Positions 18,469 to 24,148 of a stretch of DNA of 24,148 bases are shown here, in pieces. The notes under the pieces were generated by a model, which worked only from the letters and a program-made list of their open reading frames with translations, was not told where the DNA came from and ran no database searches. The stretch spans positions 1 to 24,148 of the forward strand of contig JBCBSP010000015.1 of NCBI GenBank assembly GCA_039819095.1, in the 5' to 3' direction. This DNA is from JBCBSP01 sp039819095 (GTDB lineage: Bacteria; Pseudomonadota; Alphaproteobacteria; Caulobacterales; Maricaulaceae). The position numbers and the translations under genes are program-made. Every line of letters starts with the position of its first letter. The stretch's first letter is position 1.

Positions 18469-20628
18469 TCATCTGGCTCGAAACAGTGCGCTAATCCCGA
18501 TTGGCGCCGCGATAGCGACCAGTAGGATCAGTAAACCCAACCACACAGACCAATTTAAGTTTGGCCAAACCACATCTATCGTAGTCACAAGGCCGAAGCC
18601 GATGATGACGGTGGACAGTAGATCAGCCTTACGCATGATCTGGGTCTGATGAGCCGACTGCTTCTGAATGTCCGCAAGCTCCAGACCCTGCGCCTCGGCG
18701 CGAAACAGTTGCGAGGCTTCTGCAAGGCGGCGTCTCAACACGTCATAGCGTTCAGCGGTGCGATCAATCGTACTGGTCGATTGCTGAAAACGGCGCATGA
18801 ATTCTTCCAGTGTCTGGTAGTCGCTGACACGGCTTTCGCGAAGCGCCATGATGCGTTCATCGATCAGTTTTCGAAAGTCGCGGCTGGCCAGCGCGGATCC
18901 GGAAACGCCGTAGGTGATGAAGTGGTTGAGCGCGCTCAGATGCGTGGAAAGCTGGCGTAACCGCAAGAGGTTCACCCTCAACTCGCGGCGTAACTTGTCC
19001 TCGTACTCCGCGTCATCGCTAAGACCCGTGTCTTCAACCGCGGGGTCCCAGATGCTTTTGCCCTTGAACGCGTCCGGCGGCTTGTTCGCGATATCCAGCA
19101 ATCGCCCATAGCAGTAGCTCAAACCAACACCGATATCATTGAGCACGCCATTGATCGCGTCCACGTAGAGAAACCCGCGCGTACCCAGCGTGTTGGCTGC
19201 AATGATGTCGGTCACCCGTTTGACGGCGCGTCCTCGTTGCTCGTCCGTAAGCCTGATATCGATGATGATGGCGCGAATCGCCTTCTCACGGCGCGTATCC
19301 TTGTCCCGGCTATAGCCGCGAAGGTCGGAGACGAGAATCCCGCGTCCACCGACCACCCGGCTCAGGACGAAATCCTTGCGGGCCTCGCCTTTGCGCGTGA
19401 AGTCCGGATATCCGAAGAAGTCGGCCGCATAGGACGCTATACCCTCGATAAACTCGCGTTCGGCGGTCGCGAGGCGTTCGGCGCTTTCCTGTTCCAGTGG
19501 CGCGCGTCCTGAATCGATCGAACGTTCAGCATCGCGTAGCAGGTGGGTTAGCGACTCAATGAGGTCGTGGGCCCGCTGATCATCGAGATTGCGCAGCGCC
19601 TCTGATGCGGGGATGACCCAGATGTGTGCGGCGGTCGCGAGCGAACCATACCATTGGAATGGTTCGCTCATATGCCCTGACAGGCTTTTGAGTTCCCGGT
19701 CGAGCGTGTCTATTGCGGTCCACTCCCGATTGATACGGAAGTCGAGCTCTGTTTCGCCTTCACCATCAGCACCAGCTGAGGGTTTGGCTTGAGAGCGCAG
19801 CCGGAAAAAACGCTCCACGTGGCGCGTCCAGCCTTCTCCTGGAAAGTTGGCTGGCGCCGGACGCTTGTCGAAATCTTCAACAGCCACGAAGGTCTGGTTC
19901 AGTCCGAAACGTTCTACGTTCAGGCGCAGCTGGCGGCCAGAGGCGACTTCGCCAGCAAGCTTCCAGAAATTGAACCACCGGTATTTTGGGGAGCCTGCGG
20001 TGTGATACGGCTTCATTAACTTTGGGTCGCTGGCCGCACTGTCCGCGCCGAGATACGCGTCGCGCGCGGCTTGATCAACGAAAAGCGGGGACGTTGGTTC
20101 GCGATAGAGCGCCTCGAGCCTATCCAGCTGGGTCTCTGCGCTCTTGCGATGATTGAGCTGGGTCCAGTCGCGAACCGATTCCGCCATCATTTGTGAAAAC
20201 AGGTTGGCGCGGGCCGGATTCGCCGCTGCTATGAAGTTGGGGCGCAGTGCATTGATCAGGCTTTCGGTCCATTCCAGCCACTCAAGCTCAGCGGCTTTGC
20301 GGGTCTCATCGTCGCCGTTCTCAAGTTCTTGACAGATGCGGGCATGTCGCGCGGCGTCTTCCGCCCGCATCAGCCTGTGTTGGAAAATCTCTTCTTGGGA
20401 GGTGAAGCGGCGCGAAAGCATGCTGATGCGGGCATAGGGCCGAATCGGATAGGCGGTTCGGGCGTGCGCCTCGTTCAGAGCGCGCCTGCGCTCCGGGTAG
20501 AACCCGCCCCGCCAATCTGAAAAATGGATGCCATCAGCATCCGGCTCGCCGACGCCCAGAATGTCGACAGAGCCCGTCCCATGGAAATACGCGGAGAGCT
20601 GTCGGCGAATACGCGTTATGAACCCCAT
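18469..20628 (-). CDS. Large DUF3422-like membrane-anchored protein, 719 residues, function unknown
   Basis: Function is unknown. Two C-terminal transmembrane segments (about residues 670-688 and 694-715) are joined by a short PNLN turn, with no signal peptide, so most of the protein should be cytoplasmic. I see three matches from memory to the DUF3422 family (COG4949, usually about 420-450 residues). One is ALNEAHARTAYP (residues 50-61, family NExHARP). The second is IDIRLTDEQRGRAVKRVTDI (456-475, family glsp..GRlVqRL.EIE). The third is a long helical run before the membrane (FRKLIDERIMALRES, TLEEFMRRFQ, LRRRLAEASQLFRAE). About 270-300 residues between the first and second blocks appear extra. 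The membrane hairpin recalls CorA-type topology, but no GMN motif exists. GGGGGA (minus strand, 20638-20633) lies four bases before the ATG. It is convergent to rpoC and divergent from rpsL, and its codon use looks less optimised than its neighbours'. Confidence 0.6.
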   Translation of the reverse strand: MGFITRIRRQLSAYFHGTGSVDILGVGEPDADGIHFSDWRGGFYPERRRALNEAHARTAYPIRPYARISMLSRRFTSQEEIFQHRLMRAEDAARHARICQELENGDDETRKAAELEWLEWTESLINALRPNFIAAANPARANLFSQMMAESVRDWTQLNHRKSAETQLDRLEALYREPTSPLFVDQAARDAYLGADSAASDPKLMKPYHTAGSPKYRWFNFWKLAGEVASGRQLRLNVERFGLNQTFVAVEDFDKRPAPANFPGEGWTRHVERFFRLRSQAKPSAGADGEGETELDFRINREWTAIDTLDRELKSLSGHMSEPFQWYGSLATAAHIWVIPASEALRNLDDQRAHDLIESLTHLLRDAERSIDSGRAPLEQESAERLATAEREFIEGIASYAADFFGYPDFTRKGEARKDFVLSRVVGGRGILVSDLRGYSRDKDTRREKAIRAIIIDIRLTDEQRGRAVKRVTDIIAANTLGTRGFLYVDAINGVLNDIGVGLSYCYGRLLDIANKPPDAFKGKSIWDPAVEDTGLSDDAEYEDKLRRELRVNLLRLRQLSTHLSALNHFITYGVSGSALASRDFRKLIDERIMALRESRVSDYQTLEEFMRRFQQSTSTIDRTAERYDVLRRRLAEASQLFRAEAQGLELADIQKQSAHQTQIMRKADLLSTVIIGFGLVTTIDVVWPNLNWSVWLGLLILLVAIAAPIGISALFRAR

Positions 20629-20656
20629 GGCGTCCCCCGAGCCTGCCCTGCAGTCA

Positions 20657-20684
20657 GTTAAAGGCTTTGATCGAAGAAATACAA
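20657..20684 (-). promoter_or_regulatory. Weak promoter candidate for the DUF3422-like gene
   Basis: On the minus strand TTGTAT (20684-20679) and TTTAAC (20662-20657) are separated by 16 bp and match the sigma70 boxes at 3/6 and 4/6. Transcription would start near 20650, about 20 bases before the ATG. Suggestive only. Confidence 0.3.
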
Positions 20685-20743
20685 CCTGAGGCGAAGTCCT
20701 CGCCGCGTATGCCTACCCCTGCAAAATTCCGTATTCACACCGC

Positions 20744-20772
20744 TTGACGCGGGTAAGTCGCGTCAGTAGGTT
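20744..20772 (+). promoter_or_regulatory. Promoter candidate of the str operon (rpsL-rpsG-fusA-tuf)
   Basis: TTGACG (20744-20749) matches the alphaproteobacterial -35 box well. After a 17-bp spacer, TAGGTT (20767-20772) is a partial -10 box. The site is about 210 bp before rpsL, downstream of the divergent gene's start, and is the best promoter match I found in the window. It would give the str operon its own transcription start, independent of rpoBC. Confidence 0.5.
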
Positions 20773-20983
20773 CCGCGCTCGATTTTCGGAGGTGAGCCGT
20801 AGCCGGCTTTTGCAGGCTAGACGTCGCCGAAAACGAGACAGTTTTTTCAGGACCGTCTTGGCGCAGGGCCCGATCGGGGCGCTGGCGCTGTGACGGTTTA
20901 CGCGTTGGAAAGCCTGCAAACGGGTTCGCCCGAACTCAGGCCGGCCGGCGCGCAAGGCGGATCAAGGAACGGACGATAGCCTT
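20773..20983 (+). promoter_or_regulatory. Long 5' leader before rpsL
   Basis: About 210 bases between the proposed promoter and rpsL hold no gene I can support. Seen in it are an unused strong Shine-Dalgarno-like GGAGGTGA (20788-20795) with no start codon at a usable distance, and a hairpin AGCCGGC-TTTT-GCAGGCT (20801-20818, one mismatch). There is also a T6 tract near 20843, weakly paired with a preceding GAAAAC. The nearest AAGGA to the rpsL ATG is about 15 bases away, so rpsL initiation looks weak by sequence. A regulatory leader is plausible but unproven. Confidence 0.35.
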
Positions 20984-21355
20984 ATGCCCACGGTGAATCA
21001 GCTCATCCGCAAGCCGCGGAAGCCCAAAGTCAAACGTAATACGGTGCCGGCCCTTCAAGGCTGCCCGCAGCGCCGCGGCGTGTGCACGCGCGTCTACACC
21101 ACGACGCCGAAGAAGCCGAACTCGGCGCTTCGCAAGGTCGCCAAGGTGCGCCTGACCAACGGGTTCGAGGTGGTGAGCTATATCCCGGGTGAAGGCCATA
21201 ACCTGCAGGAGCACTCCGTTGTGCTCATTCGCGGCGGTCGTGTGAAAGACCTTCCGGGCGTTCGCTATCACATTCTGCGCGGCGTTCTGGACACCCAGGG
21301 CGTCAAGGATCGCAAGCAGCGCCGGTCCAAATACGGCGCCAAGCGTCCGAAGTAA
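20984..21355 (+). CDS. rpsL: Small-subunit ribosomal protein S12
   Basis: S12 sits at the decoding centre of the 30S subunit and affects translational accuracy. The 123-residue protein is standard. The streptomycin-resistance positions are wild type: K43 in TTTPKKPNS and K88 in GRVKDLPG. D89 is the aspartate that RimO methylthiolates in other bacteria. It is the first gene of the str operon; rpsG follows after 12 bp. Confidence 0.98.
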   Translation: MPTVNQLIRKPRKPKVKRNTVPALQGCPQRRGVCTRVYTTTPKKPNSALRKVAKVRLTNGFEVVSYIPGEGHNLQEHSVVLIRGGRVKDLPGVRYHILRGVLDTQGVKDRKQRRSKYGAKRPK

Positions 21356-21367
21356 GGAAAGCGATTT

Positions 21368-21838
21368 ATGTCACGTCGCCATAGAGCCGAAAAACGCGAG
21401 ATTCTGCCCGACGCCAAGTTCGGCGACCAGGATCTCACCAAGTTCATGAACTACATCATGGTGGACGGTAAGAAGTCCGCCGCCGAGCAGATCATTTACG
21501 GCGCCCTCGACATCGTCGAGGAGAAGGTCAAGCGCGAGCCCGTTCGCGTCTTCCACGAAGCGCTGGAAAATGTCTCGCCGGAGATCGAAGTGCGTTCACG
21601 CCGCGTCGGCGGCGCGACCTATCAGGTCCCGGTTGAAGTGCGTCCGGACCGCCGCAAGGCGCTGGCCATTCGCTGGCTGGCTGCGGCAGCGCGCGCGCGC
21701 AACGAAAACACCATGCGCGAGCGCCTGGCCGCCGAGCTCATGGACGCCGCCTCCAATCGCGGCACGGCTGTGAAGAAGCGGGAAGACACCCACCGCATGG
21801 CCGAAGCCAACCGCGCCTTCGCGCATTACCGCTGGTAA
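21368..21838 (+). CDS. rpsG: Small-subunit ribosomal protein S7
   Basis: S7 nucleates assembly of the 30S head, contacts E-site tRNA and, in E. coli, represses part of the str operon. The 156-residue protein has the usual SRRHRAEKREILPD start, the rRNA-binding helices, VGGATYQVPVEVRPDRR and the C-terminal AEANRAFAHYRW. AAGGA overlaps the rpsL stop codon nine bases before the ATG, suggesting translational coupling. fusA follows after 42 bp. Confidence 0.98.
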   Translation: MSRRHRAEKREILPDAKFGDQDLTKFMNYIMVDGKKSAAEQIIYGALDIVEEKVKREPVRVFHEALENVSPEIEVRSRRVGGATYQVPVEVRPDRRKALAIRWLAAAARARNENTMRERLAAELMDAASNRGTAVKKREDTHRMAEANRAFAHYRW

Positions 21839-21880
21839 TACCGGCGACCACGCCGACCTTCTTTTCCAAGGACCCTCCCC

Positions 21881-23956
<2,076 letters not shown>

Positions 23957-23980
23957 GGCCGGGGGCGTAACGCCCCAGCC
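23957..23980 (+). promoter_or_regulatory. Small hairpin between fusA and tuf
   Basis: GGGGCG (23962-23967) and CGCCCC (23971-23976) pair around a TAA loop, and GGC/GCC (23957-23959/23978-23980) can extend the stem. It begins right after the fusA stop codon. No T run follows, so it is not a typical terminator. It may be an mRNA processing or stability element that separates the highly expressed tuf message. Confidence 0.4.
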
Positions 23981-24017
23981 TTGACGCCGCAACCGACAAA
24001 CAAGTGAGAAGAGAACG

Positions 24018-24148
24018 ATGGCCAAGGAAAAGTTTGAGCGTACGAAGCCGCATGCGAACATCGGCACGATTGGTCATGTTGACCATGGCAAGACGACGTT
24101 GACGGCGGCGATTACGAAGTACTTCGGCGAGTTCCAGGCGTATGATCA
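24018..24148 (+). CDS. tuf: Elongation factor Tu, second copy, 3'-truncated by the window
   Basis: The first 43 codons of EF-Tu are present: MAKEKFERTKPHANIG, then the P-loop GHVDHGKTTL, ending in EFQAYD at the window edge. It is the fourth gene of the str operon, 61 bp after fusA, with only a weak purine-rich ribosome-binding site (GAGAAGAG). It has the same orientation as the truncated copy at 1-991, but the two fragments cover different parts of the gene and cannot be compared here. All six threonine codons in this fragment are ACG. Confidence 0.97.
   Translation, partial: MAKEKFERTKPHANIGTIGHVDHGKTTLTAAITKYFGEFQAYD

Overview
The window is a core-genome segment of an alphaproteobacterium. 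The gene order is tuf – tRNA-Trp – secE – nusG – rplK – rplA – rplJ – rplL – rpoB – rpoC – rpsL – rpsG – fusA – tuf, GC content is high, and RpoB carries the typical alphaproteobacterial rifampicin-region sequence. A long cysteine-paired TonB-dependent receptor beside a TPR/2OG-Fe(II) oxygenase suggests an aquatic lineage such as Hyphomonadaceae/Maricaulaceae or Caulobacterales. That placement is inference; no rRNA gene is present to confirm it.

Layout: (1) 1-991 is the 3' part of one EF-Tu gene, closed by a strong terminator. (2) 1307-6067 is an accessory pair in convergent orientation: a 1014-residue TonB-dependent receptor (+) with its own terminator, and a TPR protein with a C-terminal 2OG-Fe(II) oxygenase-like domain (-). 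(3) 6257-9742 holds tRNA-Trp(CCA), secE, nusG, rplK, rplA, rplJ and rplL, with structured leaders before rplK and rplJ. (4) 9980-18377 is rpoB-rpoC. Conspicuous hairpins sit in the rplL-rpoB and rpoB-rpoC gaps, and a perfect palindromic terminator follows rpoC. (5) 18469-20628 (-) is a 719-residue protein with two C-terminal membrane segments, inserted between the RNA polymerase and str operons. I read it as an enlarged, divergent relative of the DUF3422 membrane-anchored family. (6) 20984-24148 is the str operon (rpsL, rpsG, fusA, and the 5' end of a second tuf), preceded by a promoter-like site and a leader of about 210 nt.

How it works together: most genes supply the transcription and translation machinery (RNA polymerase beta and beta', NusG, the ribosomal stalk and L1/L11, the S12/S7 decoding region, EF-G, EF-Tu) plus SecE of the Sec translocon. 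The RNA structures between cistrons sit where other bacteria set the ratio of ribosomal protein to RNA polymerase. The accessory genes are the receptor/oxygenase pair (envelope uptake and an oxidative modification) and the DUF3422-like protein (unknown function).

The parts most worth a second look are the enlarged DUF3422-like protein, the loop-to-Shine-Dalgarno complementarity in the rpoB-rpoC gap, and a coding-like reading frame directly downstream of the oxygenase. I found no CRISPR array, insertion sequence, phage gene or clearly undescribed multi-gene system.
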